Assembly (NCBI RefSeq): GCF_019703875.1
Contig: NZ_AP024110.1
Span: forward strand, 2,356,001-2,420,000
Reading direction: 5' to 3'
Source of the DNA: Methyloradius palustris
GTDB lineage: Bacteria > Pseudomonadota > Gammaproteobacteria > Burkholderiales > Methylophilaceae
Length of the DNA stretch: 64,000 bases
A program made the translations under genes and the position numbers. Below the pieces are notes generated by a model that was given only the letters and a program-made list of their open reading frames with translations, was not told where the DNA came from and searched no databases. Of the stretch, positions 34,748-42,852 are shown one piece after another (positions within the stretch are counted from its first letter, which is position 1; each line of letters begins with the position of its first letter).

Positions 34748-35137
34748 CAAATTGCTCCTTATAGAAAAACGTCTTATTTTTCAAGCTATTGCTTTAACGC
34801 AATTTTATTGCGTTAAATTTATGGTTGTTTCAGAAGATTATTGCAGCAAATTCAATAATCTAGTTCAAAAAATATGTAAAACTTTGTTAATAATATTCAA
34901 TGACTTTGTATCTGCTTAATGTCCGCAGACTAGACAATCTGCAGAAACTTCTACCTCTATCTGTATCGCTGCTATGAGCAATTAGATTTAATTCCGACAG
35001 TGTTATAGCAAAACCATAAAATATTTAAATTACTATAATTCATGAAAAGACTGCTTATTTATGTCCACTACCGACCCATAGCAGACATTTACACACAATT
35101 GTTTTGTCTAGCAGGAGAAGGTTTACAACTCAATTTA
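34748..35137. other. Non-coding region between chemoreceptor and LysR gene
   Basis: 390 bases, AT-rich, without a credible ORF. It holds the ribosome-binding site and presumed promoter of the chemoreceptor and a 25-bp palindrome (listed separately). Nothing else is recognised. The 3' end of the LysR gene lies at the right edge. Confidence 0.5.
34793..34817. promoter_or_regulatory. 25-bp perfect palindrome upstream of the chemoreceptor
   Basis: TTTAACGCAAT and ATTGCGTTAAA are 11-base arms around TTT. It is centred about 58 bases before the chemoreceptor start, a position suited to an operator or activator site. The binding protein is unknown. Confidence 0.5.
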
Positions 35138-36013
35138 TTAGATGCTAAACAATCCATCTGGATACTGCTTGCACATGAATTCTACGAAAGCACTCACTTT
35201 AGGACTCTGTAGTCTGCGAGAAGTGTGCAGAACCCAAAGTTCGGCTTCTTGGTCAGCAATACCCCACGACACTAGGGTTCCTTTTTCAAGCAGACTTCCG
35301 ATGATAGATCTCGGTAACATTGCCGCTCCTGCACCAGCAGCGATGGCATCGCGAACCATGAGGAACGAAGAAAGACGTAGAACAGGTTTAGGCTCAATGG
35401 TAAACTGACCATGGTTGACTGACCACACATCTCCCTCACGATAGCTAGGCATCACCACTGCCGAAACCTGTACAGGTTTCTCGGATTGCCCCATCGGCAT
35501 TTGAAATGATGGGGCTGAAACAAGCATAAGTCTGTCTTTGGCAAAACACCTTCCCACCAATTCACTATCTTTAGATGGATTTATACGGATCGTGACATCG
35601 AAATGCTCGTCAATAAGATTGACGACACGATCCTCTGCTACAGCTTCGATTTGCACTTCTGGATAGATCGCCAAGAACTCTGCTGCAATTCGCCCGAATG
35701 CCATCTGCGAAAACAAAATCGGCGCTGTGATACGCAGCCGGCCTCGCGGTGTTGCCAGACTATCCCGTGCCGATGCTACTGCTTCCGCGACTTCGTGCAT
35801 TGGGCCTTCAATTCGGCCTAGCAGCAGTTGGCCGGCCTCTGTTAACTCCAGACGCTGGTTACCTCGCTCGATAAGTCGAATACCTAGCGACTCTTCCATA
35901 TCTGCAATGCGCCGCGATAGTGTTGCCTTAGACCGGCCACTAGCACGGCTGGCCTTACCAAAGCCGCCATGAGTGGCAACTAGTTGAAAATCCTCCAATG
36001 CGCTTAGATCCAT
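35138..36013 (-). CDS. LysR-family transcriptional regulator
   Basis: 291 residues. The N-terminal winged HTH (FQLVATHGGFGKASRASGRSKATLSRRIADMEESLGIRLIERG) is classical LysR, and the C-terminal effector fold starts about residue 92 (GRLRITAPILFSQMAFG). It is divergent from the oxidoreductase-NmrA pair, which it probably controls. The neighbouring genes form a small stress or quinone-response group. Confidence 0.92.
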   Translation of the reverse strand: MDLSALEDFQLVATHGGFGKASRASGRSKATLSRRIADMEESLGIRLIERGNQRLELTEAGQLLLGRIEGPMHEVAEAVASARDSLATPRGRLRITAPILFSQMAFGRIAAEFLAIYPEVQIEAVAEDRVVNLIDEHFDVTIRINPSKDSELVGRCFAKDRLMLVSAPSFQMPMGQSEKPVQVSAVVMPSYREGDVWSVNHGQFTIEPKPVLRLSSFLMVRDAIAAGAGAAMLPRSIIGSLLEKGTLVSWGIADQEAELWVLHTSRRLQSPKVSAFVEFMCKQYPDGLFSI

Positions 36014-36027
36014 ATTTGTCTCATTTA

Positions 36028-36077
36028 TGAAACGGAGTGTCTATATTTTATAGTCTTCCATAGTATTTTGAAACGGA
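36028..36077. promoter_or_regulatory. Paired direct repeats in the LysR/oxidoreductase gap
   Basis: TGAAACGGA occurs at 36028-36036 and 36069-36077, 41 bases apart, about four helical turns, in the 105-base divergent promoter region. LysR regulators often bind two sites like this. Assignment to this regulator is inferred. Confidence 0.4.
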
Positions 36078-36118
36078 TTATTGTTTGCACCTAGATTAAA
36101 TTACCTCAAAGGTGTTTT

Positions 36119-37060
36119 ATGAAGAACATTCAAGCGTTATTACTTACCGAATATGGAGGCATCAATACCCTCAAGATTTCGTCAGTAGAGTCTCCAGTGG
36201 CAGGTGTTGGTCAAGTACTCGTTCGCGTTCACGCTGCTGGCGTCAATGGATTGGACTGGAAAATCAGAAATGGATATCTTCGCGAGGTTTTTCCTCTGCA
36301 GCTTCCTACTATCCTGGGCGTTGAACTGGCTGGAGTCGTCGAAGAGGTAGGCGCAGGCATTACCCGTCTTAGCAAAGGCGATCGTGTCATGGGGCCAATC
36401 GGCGGATTGGGTGCCTATGCTGAGTTAGTCGCGGTGAACGAGGCCAACCTTAGTCCGATACCTGACGCGTTGAACTTTGTAGAAGCAGCCGCCTTGCCTT
36501 TGGCCTCAGTGGCTGCATGGAAAAGGCTGCATCTAGCCGGCCCCATCCGTTCTGGGCAGCGCATTTTGATCCAGGGTGCAGCTGGCGGACTTGGCGGGTT
36601 TGCTGTGCAGTTCGCCCATCAGGCAGGTGCCGTGGTCTATGCCACGGCATTGGAGAGCCATGCTGACTATGTCCGCAGCCTTGGTGCCGATCACGTTATC
36701 GCCTATGACAAAGAGCAATTCGAAAACTTGGTCAGCGACATTGACCTTGTGCTCGACTATGCCGGTGGTGATGTGCTGAATCACTCTTGGACTGTGCTCT
36801 CCGAACCTGGTGCCATCGTCAGTGCCGCATCTCCTAACATTGTGGCGAGTACTCCCGCAGGACGTCGCGGCCTCTGGTACCAGAACGCACCAGATACTGC
36901 TCGACTTCAAGCCATCGCCGAAGATGTAGCAAACGGTCGCTTGCAATCGAAAGTCACCGTTGTCGAGCGTTTTGACGATTTACCTGCAGCGATTGAACGC
37001 CATCGCACTCAGCCCCAACTCGGCAAAACTGTAGTGACGTTTTCTGACTCGATCATTTAA
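36119..37060 (+). CDS. NADP-dependent quinone oxidoreductase (zinc-free MDR family)
   Basis: 313-residue medium-chain reductase. N-terminal GroES-like fold (GVNGLDWKIRNGYL, PTILGVELAGVVEEVG, GDRVMG), then the nucleotide-binding fold with ILIQGAAGGLGGFAVQFAH. The zinc ligands of alcohol dehydrogenases are missing. Relatives reduce quinones or enones. It is divergent from the LysR gene and followed after 34 bases by an NmrA-like gene. Confidence 0.9.
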   Translation: MKNIQALLLTEYGGINTLKISSVESPVAGVGQVLVRVHAAGVNGLDWKIRNGYLREVFPLQLPTILGVELAGVVEEVGAGITRLSKGDRVMGPIGGLGAYAELVAVNEANLSPIPDALNFVEAAALPLASVAAWKRLHLAGPIRSGQRILIQGAAGGLGGFAVQFAHQAGAVVYATALESHADYVRSLGADHVIAYDKEQFENLVSDIDLVLDYAGGDVLNHSWTVLSEPGAIVSAASPNIVASTPAGRRGLWYQNAPDTARLQAIAEDVANGRLQSKVTVVERFDDLPAAIERHRTQPQLGKTVVTFSDSII

Positions 37061-37094
37061 CAAACAATTCAACCATCACCTAAGGATTAATATC

Positions 37095-37964
37095 ATGACC
37101 ATACTCGTTACAGGATCTACCGGCACTGTTGGCCGTCAAGTTGTTGAACAGCTCCTTAAGCGCGGCGCTAATATACGTGCGCTCGTTCGCGATTCTTCTA
37201 AGGCCAATTTCCCTGCAGCTGTCGATGTCGTACAAGGTGACTTGCTCGACGTCGACTCGTTGCGTAGTGCATTCTCAGGCGTTTCAACACTATTCCTGCT
37301 CAATGCCGTGGTGCCCGACGAATTCACCCAAGCACTGATTGCACTCAATGTCGCCCGTGAAGCTGGTATTGAGCGGATCGTGTACCTGTCGGTCATTCAT
37401 AGCGACCGCTATCTGAATGTACCGCATTTCGCAGGCAAGTTCGGGGTTGAGCGGATGATTGAGGAGATGGGGATTAACGCTACCATCTTGCGTCCCGCTT
37501 ACTTCATTAATAACGATCTGACGATTAAGGACGTGGTGACTGGATATGGAATATATCCTATGCCTATCGGCAGTAAGGGGCTTGCAATGGTCGATGTACG
37601 CGATATTGCCGAAGTCGCTGCTATTGAACTCATTCGTCGTGAACAGGCTACGACCCCACTTCCGCTCAATCGAATCAACATTGTCGGCCCCGACACGCTG
37701 ACCGGCACTGATATCGCTGCCATCTGGACAGCAGCCCTGGGTCGTCCAATTGCCTATCCTGGTGAAGATACTGCTGGGTTTGAAAAGAATCTTAGACAAT
37801 TCATGCCCAGCTGGATGGCATTCGACATGCGTCTGATGAGCGAACGTTTTGTATCGGAAGGAATGGTACCTGAAGCCGGCGATGTTGACCGCTTGACCGC
37901 ACTGCTAGGACGCCCACTTCGCAGCTATCGCGACTTTGTCTCGGAAATCGCGACATCAGCCTAA
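37095..37964 (+). CDS. NmrA-like NAD(P)-binding protein
   Basis: 289-residue atypical short-chain dehydrogenase/reductase. ILVTGSTGTVGRQVVEQLL has the GxxGxxG nucleotide motif, and VVQGDLLDVDSL and LRPAYFINN are typical. The family includes NADPH sensors and quinone reductases (QorB). It shares the operon with the oxidoreductase. The catalytic Tyr-x3-Lys of classical SDRs is not evident, so a sensor or atypical reductase role is likely. Confidence 0.88.
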   Translation: MTILVTGSTGTVGRQVVEQLLKRGANIRALVRDSSKANFPAAVDVVQGDLLDVDSLRSAFSGVSTLFLLNAVVPDEFTQALIALNVAREAGIERIVYLSVIHSDRYLNVPHFAGKFGVERMIEEMGINATILRPAYFINNDLTIKDVVTGYGIYPMPIGSKGLAMVDVRDIAEVAAIELIRREQATTPLPLNRINIVGPDTLTGTDIAAIWTAALGRPIAYPGEDTAGFEKNLRQFMPSWMAFDMRLMSERFVSEGMVPEAGDVDRLTALLGRPLRSYRDFVSEIATSA

Positions 37965-37982
37965 CGATTAGCGAATTTGAAC

Positions 37983-38015
37983 ACCACGCCATAGATCATC
38001 CTAGGCGTGGTTTTC
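37983..38015. terminator. Terminator after the NmrA-like gene
   Basis: ACCACGCC and GGCGTGGT form an eight-base stem enclosing TA...TA and followed by TTTT. It lies about 20 bases after the stop codon. Confidence 0.75.
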
Positions 38016-38104
38016 GGTTTAATCTTCGTCAATACTTTTAAACAAATTATTGGTTTTATTTATGGCTATATCTATAAACTACCGCTAAATATGGAGTGAT
38101 AGAC

Positions 38105-38956
38105 ATGCAAAACTTAGCAGAGAAAGCAGATACATTGAACGAACGTAGAATTATCCATCGGACTCATGGCCACAGCCACGGACCAATAACACGGCTAGTT
38201 AGTCCTGGAGATTTAGGTGAACTCATCAAGCCTTTTATCTTTTTGGATAGCATTAATGTGGATGCAAGCCAGGCAATGGCATTTGGTTGGCATCCACATT
38301 CGGGCATCGTGACCGTGACTACTATTTTTGAAGGGAATGCTGGGTACGAAGACTCGACTGGTAAGGAAGGTGTGTTAGGAGCAGGAGCTGTAGAGTGGAT
38401 GCAAGCTGGCGGCGGAGTATGGCACACGGCAAGCCCGGTTGCAGATATCTCAGGGCGTATCCACGGATACCAACTTTGGTTAGCACTCCCTGAGGCACTT
38501 GAAAACACGCTACCTGAGAGTATTTATGTTGACCCAGGGAAGATACCTGCCGTCGGTCCCGTTAGAGTCATTATTGGTGAATACCTTGATGCTATAAGTC
38601 CTTTGCCACAAATATCGCCAATGATTTACTTGCATGTCCGACTTGCTGATGGTGAGCTCTGGACATTCGATCCGCCCGCGAATCATGATGTTCTTTGGTT
38701 AGCCATAGACCAAGGCAGTATGAGTGTTTCTGGCGAAACACTATCAAATGAAGTCGCAGTCTTTGATTCAGGATCCGCTCCATTGACCCTGCAAGCGCAT
38801 GGCGAAGTTAACTTTGTGTTGGGCTCAGCAGTGAAGCATCCGCATCCATTAGTGACTGGCTATTATTCAGTCCATACGACCAAGGAAGCCTTGAGAATAG
38901 GTGAAGAAGGTATTCAAATGGTAGGCAAGAAGCTGAAATCGCAAGGTAAGATTTGA
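38105..38956 (+). CDS. Pirin family protein (bicupin)
   Basis: About 283-residue bicupin. N-terminal signature: PFIFLDSINV, GWHPHSGIVTVT and GVLGAGAVEWMQAGGGVWH with metal-binding His/Glu residues; the second cupin ends at HPHPLVTGYYSVHT. Bacterial pirins include quercetin dioxygenases and redox-linked regulators. ATG 38105 follows GGAG by eight bases. It is separated from the preceding pair by a terminator but belongs to the same accessory group. Confidence 0.9.
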   Translation: MQNLAEKADTLNERRIIHRTHGHSHGPITRLVSPGDLGELIKPFIFLDSINVDASQAMAFGWHPHSGIVTVTTIFEGNAGYEDSTGKEGVLGAGAVEWMQAGGGVWHTASPVADISGRIHGYQLWLALPEALENTLPESIYVDPGKIPAVGPVRVIIGEYLDAISPLPQISPMIYLHVRLADGELWTFDPPANHDVLWLAIDQGSMSVSGETLSNEVAVFDSGSAPLTLQAHGEVNFVLGSAVKHPHPLVTGYYSVHTTKEALRIGEEGIQMVGKKLKSQGKI

Positions 38957-39140
38957 AGTGTAGATTCTCCAATCACTTTAAAAATAGATTTGGTCTTTGG
39001 TCATACCAAGAGACTCCATTCGATCCATTATAGAAAATTGCTTAAAGTTAAATGGCAGCTATTGGCCGAAAGCGGCTATTAGCTATCCAATAAATTGGGT
39101 GGATATTGAGACTAATAACTGGAAGATGTTTTTGAAAACA

Positions 39141-39425
39141 TCAATGCACCCCACTTGAGGATTTCAATTCTTCGAGTCCCTTTGGGGTAATACAGACAAA
39201 CTCTAATACCTCGTTACCGTTTTCGTCTTGCGTACCACTACAGGCTATCAAACCATTTTGGGCCAAATCGTCATAAACATCTGCCTGGAGGCGTTTGTCT
39301 TCAAAAGTGTTCACATCCTCAGCAAGCACTTCATGAAATACCGGATCCCCATCATCGTCTTCACTATCGATGATTGCAGCTTCCAGAATGGCATTGAGCG
39401 CTAATTTTTCGCTGTAGTTGAGCAT
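39141..39425 (-). CDS. Small acidic protein, unknown
   Basis: 94 residues, strongly acidic (IIDSEDDDGDPVFHEVLAEDV), no membrane segment. The C-terminal half (VYDDLAQNGLIACSGTQDENG...VCITPKGLEEL) resembles a small winged-helix. It lies 28 bases downstream of the XRE gene on the same strand, with AAAGGA before its ATG. The pair looks like a regulator with its partner; no family assigned. Confidence 0.7.
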   Translation of the reverse strand: MLNYSEKLALNAILEAAIIDSEDDDGDPVFHEVLAEDVNTFEDKRLQADVYDDLAQNGLIACSGTQDENGNEVLEFVCITPKGLEELKSSSGVH

Positions 39426-39453
39426 GATTTATCCTTTGACTCAAGAATACTGA

Positions 39454-39690
39454 TTACAACTTTTCTATCAGTTTACCAACATAGCTGACAGCATCAAGCT
39501 TCAAGGCCTCCGCGAGTGAAAGGAACTCCATTAAATCCAACTGCTTTTCGCCGCTCTCTAGTTTCGCAATGTAGGACTGGGGTCGGCCTAGAGTTGCTCC
39601 CAAATCCGTTTGGGTTAGCCCTAATGCTTTTCTTTTGGCAATTAGTTCATCCAATAGCCACTGATAACCAGGTGTATGTGTTGCTTTCAT
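39454..39690 (-). CDS. XRE-family helix-turn-helix regulator
   Basis: 78-residue Cro/C1-type protein. RKALGLTQTDLGATLGRPQSYIAKLESGEKQLDLMEFLSLAEAL is a clean HTH. The start is ATG 39690, preceded by GAGGT; a TTG at 39702 is in frame but lies within the hairpin. Probably co-transcribed with the downstream acidic-protein gene. Such small XRE proteins act as autoregulators or antitoxins. Confidence 0.9.
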   Translation of the reverse strand: MKATHTPGYQWLLDELIAKRKALGLTQTDLGATLGRPQSYIAKLESGEKQLDLMEFLSLAEALKLDAVSYVGKLIEKL

Positions 39691-39719
39691 ACAAGACCTC
39701 AAAAATATTAGGTCTTGTA
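39690..39719. promoter_or_regulatory. Inverted repeat over the start and ribosome-binding site of the XRE gene
   Basis: TACAAGACCT (39690-39699) and AGGTCTTGTA (39710-39719) are perfect 10-base arms. One arm contains the GAGGT ribosome-binding site and touches the start codon. It could be an operator for the XRE protein or an RNA hairpin that hides the start. A second palindrome, ATTATTGAATAAT, lies at 39731-39743. Confidence 0.6.
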
Positions 39720-39781
39720 CAAATAATCCGATTATTGAATAATCCCAAAATCGAATAATTTATAAAAGTCAAACTCCAGCT

Positions 39782-40453
39782 ATGAGTCAACCAAGAATCG
39801 AGCAACTACCATCAAAAGTCTTTTTTCATTCTATGCTCAGGAATGGTGTGACTTGGTGCATACCTTTGTACATTCTATCGGCCATAGCTGGAATATTTAT
39901 AGGCGGCTTGACGCTTCCTTTAGTTGGTGTCGCAATCTTCATTATTGCGCCACTATGGGGTATCTATTTGATCAGCAAATCCTCAGTTGATAACGTTAAT
40001 ACTGTGATGTTAAGAGCTCACCAACTGATCTTTGAACAACTACAAAATGTTGACTATTTTTACTATGGCGGAGGCGGGGGGCTGGCGGTAGACGTCAAGA
40101 ATCAAACCTTTTGTTTTGTAAAGGCCAAATCCGTCAAGGACCTAACTTACAAATTAGTGCCATTTAACGAAATCAAGGGATGGCAATCATCCCAACCTGG
40201 TCGTCTCGAATATACTGGATTTGGCGTTAACACCGGGATACAAGCGGAGATGAAGAATCAACAGGAAGTAAGAAAACAGGCGTTCCATACTGGCCTGACA
40301 GTCACCACTAATCAACTGGATAACCACCAAATATTTATTCATATGCCGCTTCAAAAAGCTAACGCCTGGATTCAGTTGCTGACCAAAGCCATCAACTCAA
40401 AAGATCTTGCTGTATCTTCTCCACCTCGCTTCTTTCCAGCCTTGGAAAGTTGA
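39782..40453 (+). CDS. Membrane protein, possibly DUF4755-like
   Basis: 223 residues with two adjacent membrane helices (about 22-45 and 46-66) and a soluble part that begins after residue 80. The motif VDYFYYGGGGGLAVDVKNQTF and the strand-rich part that follows recall DUF4755, but I cannot confirm the family. It is divergent from the XRE gene, whose palindromes lie between them, so it might be under that regulator. Confidence 0.7.
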   Translation: MSQPRIEQLPSKVFFHSMLRNGVTWCIPLYILSAIAGIFIGGLTLPLVGVAIFIIAPLWGIYLISKSSVDNVNTVMLRAHQLIFEQLQNVDYFYYGGGGGLAVDVKNQTFCFVKAKSVKDLTYKLVPFNEIKGWQSSQPGRLEYTGFGVNTGIQAEMKNQQEVRKQAFHTGLTVTTNQLDNHQIFIHMPLQKANAWIQLLTKAINSKDLAVSSPPRFFPALES

Positions 40454-40506
40454 CGTCAGACTTTCTCCGTATTGAGGCAAAACGACGGCTTTGTTAATAT
40501 TGATTG

Positions 40507-40866
40507 ATGACAAAAGCAGAACTAATCCTCCAACTCTCCAATAAATTCCCCAGACTCACCCAAGTAGACATCAAGCTTAGCGTCGAGGTCATCCTTAATA
40601 GTATTGGGGATAGCCTGGTCACGGGCAACCGTACCGAAATCCGGGGTTTTGGCAGTTTCTCCCGGCACACCAGAAATCCTCGGGTTGGCCGCAATCCAAA
40701 AACTGGACAGCGCGTCGAGGTTTCCGCTAAAGCAGCAGCTCACTTCAAATGCTCAAAAGAATTGCTACACACGCTGAATCAACTTGAAGAAGAAATAATC
40801 CGCCTCGCTGCCGTGACTGATTTTAAATATCTTGGGCATCAGCTACCACATAACGCATCCAATTAA
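40507..40866 (+). CDS. IhfB-like HU/IHF-family DNA-binding protein with C-terminal extension
   Basis: HU-fold protein. MTKAELILQLSNKFP, IEIRGFGSFS-like TEIRGFGSF and the beta-arm NPRVGRNPKTGQRVEV are close to IHF beta. After the usual end (HFKCSKELL) some 30 further residues follow, not found in IhfB. Divergence (lost PGK, new Cys) suggests a second, specialised copy; the ordinary ihfB is expected elsewhere. ATG 40507 is used; 119 residues. Confidence 0.85.
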   Translation: MTKAELILQLSNKFPRLTQVDIKLSVEVILNSIGDSLVTGNRTEIRGFGSFSRHTRNPRVGRNPKTGQRVEVSAKAAAHFKCSKELLHTLNQLEEEIIRLAAVTDFKYLGHQLPHNASN

Positions 40867-40889
40867 AAAGGCGCCTTGAGCGCCTTTTT
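40865..40889. terminator. Terminator after the IhfB-like gene
   Basis: A5 GGCGC, loop CTTGA, GCGCC T5, starting in the stop codon. It is a symmetrical intrinsic terminator between convergent genes. Confidence 0.9.
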
Positions 40890-40908
40890 GATTGGATGAT
40901 TTGATCGA

Positions 40909-41511
40909 TTATTTCAATAGAGACATACGCTTTAATGTGTCATCTTTATCAATGAGTTTATGCTTCAGCGCGCCCAACACATGTAAAACAATGACCACTG
41001 CAAACACCAGCGCCAAGAACTCATGTATCTCTACGAATATCTCGCGCTTGGCATTATCATCCAGGCCAGCAATGAGTTTGATGCCAAACCATTTAACACC
41101 GTATTTACTGTATGCCGCCATAATGAGGCCGCTGAGTGGCATCGCGATCATCAGCAAATAAAGCGTATGGTGCGTGGCATTAGCAAGCTTTTTCTCCCAT
41201 GGCTTGTAGGTTTGAATCATCGCTGGTGGCTGATGGGTAATGCGCCATAAAATGCGCAAGGCGATTAACGCAAGTACCGTCACACCGATGGATTTATGCA
41301 AATTGAAATAAAAAGTACGCGGCGAGACAGCTTCTGCAAGTTGCAAGTGATAGAGGCCGAGATCAAATAAATCGAATACAGCAGTTTTAGCCGCCTCTTT
41401 TGGCAAGTCACACATATACCAGCCGAGCGCCAACATAAATATGATACCAGCGCCAATCAACCAATGCAGAACCACAGCGGTTTTGGTGTAATGCGTACTT
41501 GTAATAGCCAT
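40909..41511 (-). CDS. Cytochrome b561
   Basis: Inner-membrane dihaem b-type cytochrome of about 200 residues with four helices. Haem-ligand histidines occur in YTKTAVVLHWLIG, FNLHKSIGVTVL, ATHHTLYLLMIAMP and VEIHEFLALVF...LHVLGALKH. The family passes electrons from quinol or to periplasmic partners; the specific partner is unknown. It converges with the IhfB-like gene at a terminator. Confidence 0.92.
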   Translation of the reverse strand: MAITSTHYTKTAVVLHWLIGAGIIFMLALGWYMCDLPKEAAKTAVFDLFDLGLYHLQLAEAVSPRTFYFNLHKSIGVTVLALIALRILWRITHQPPAMIQTYKPWEKKLANATHHTLYLLMIAMPLSGLIMAAYSKYGVKWFGIKLIAGLDDNAKREIFVEIHEFLALVFAVVIVLHVLGALKHKLIDKDDTLKRMSLLK

Positions 41512-41760
41512 TTTATTGCCTTGTTTGAAAGATGATATGAGTGACTAAATTCAGACTTGGATTTTGAAGCCATTGCCCATCTGGGGCAAGTCTTTTGAGC
41601 CATATTAATCATAAGACGTTTATTAAATGACCAAGTTCATAACCATTATTTCAGGCCAGAATAAGCTCATTGATTGAACATGCTTAATTCGCATGCTGTC
41701 ATAATGATTCATAACACGTCAGATGTTGAATTATCACTATAAGCTTATGAGGAGTATCAC

Positions 41761-42678
41761 ATGCAGTTAATCAATCGCTGGCTTTGTGCCTGTTTTGCAA
41801 TAGCGGCACTAACTGCTCAAGCTGAGCCGCTATCAGTAACGAAAGTGGCTGATGGCCTGTATGTACATCAAGGCGTGCATGAAGATTTGTCAGAAGGCTA
41901 TCACGGCGATATTTGCAATATCAGCTTTGTAATCGGTAGCAAAGGTGTGGCTGTGATTGACACAGGCGGCAGCTTTAAAACTGGCCAAGCATTGCATGAT
42001 GCCATCAGAAAAATTACGCCGCTGCCCATCCTCTATGTCATTAATACCCACGTTCACCCTGACCATATTTTTGGCAATGCGGCATTTGTGGCTGATAAAC
42101 CCGTATTTGTTGGTCATGCAAAACTGGCTGATGCGATGACGCTGCGAGCAGATGCCTATATGCGTATGAACCAAACTTGGATGGGTGACGCATTTGCGGG
42201 CAGCGAGATCGTCAAACCCACACTAGCAGTGCAAGACACATTAACCCTGGATATTGGCGATAGAAAACTCATACTCACGGCTTACCCAAAAGCACATACC
42301 AACACTGACATCACGGTACTAGACAGCAAGACGAATACCTTATGGACCGGCGATTTATTGTTTATTGAACGCACCCCTTCGGTAGATGGTGATATTAAAG
42401 GCTGGCTGACTGTCATAGACCAGCTAAAGCAACTGAAAGTGAGCGAGGTAGTTCCAGGCCATGGCACGCCCACAAAAGACGCGCAAGCAGCCTTTGGTAA
42501 AGAGCAGCATTACCTTGAAACTTTACTCACAGATATTCGCGCCAGCATTAAAAAAGGTGAAGTGATGGAGAAAACGATGGATACCGCTGCAGCATCAGAG
42601 AAAAACAATTGGGTGCTATTTGATATCGTCAATCGCCGTAACGTAAACAATCTCTACCCCGCGCTGGAGTGGGAGTAA
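41761..42678 (+). CDS. Quinoprotein relay system zinc metallohydrolase (SoxH-like)
   Basis: Periplasmic metallo-beta-lactamase-fold protein. A signal (LCACFAIAALTAQA) precedes the zinc motif THVHPDH (residues 96-102) with further ligands in YPKAHTNTDITV, LWTGDLLFIE and VVPGHGTP. It matches the family that travels with SoxYZ-like carriers and PQQ dehydrogenases. 305 residues. The SoxYZ-like gene lies at 26.7 kb. Substrate unknown; ATG 41761 follows GAGGAG-like AGGAG. Confidence 0.87.
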   Translation: MQLINRWLCACFAIAALTAQAEPLSVTKVADGLYVHQGVHEDLSEGYHGDICNISFVIGSKGVAVIDTGGSFKTGQALHDAIRKITPLPILYVINTHVHPDHIFGNAAFVADKPVFVGHAKLADAMTLRADAYMRMNQTWMGDAFAGSEIVKPTLAVQDTLTLDIGDRKLILTAYPKAHTNTDITVLDSKTNTLWTGDLLFIERTPSVDGDIKGWLTVIDQLKQLKVSEVVPGHGTPTKDAQAAFGKEQHYLETLLTDIRASIKKGEVMEKTMDTAAASEKNNWVLFDIVNRRNVNNLYPALEWE

Positions 42679-42852
42679 CTGCAGCTCAAAACTGCAGGTT
42701 GATAGAATGCCAAACGGGCCTCAGACAAAGCCCAGACAAGCCTGAACTGCCTTAAAAGCTTGATGTATAATGATTGCCTTTGATGCAAGCAGTTAATGCG
42801 ATACTCTGGCCAATATTTAATCATTATTTAACCTGAATCATCCACCTCCCTT

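Noticed and set aside
37136..37396. Minus-strand ORFs across the NmrA-like gene
   Set aside because: Antisense frames in a GC-richer region; no independent support.
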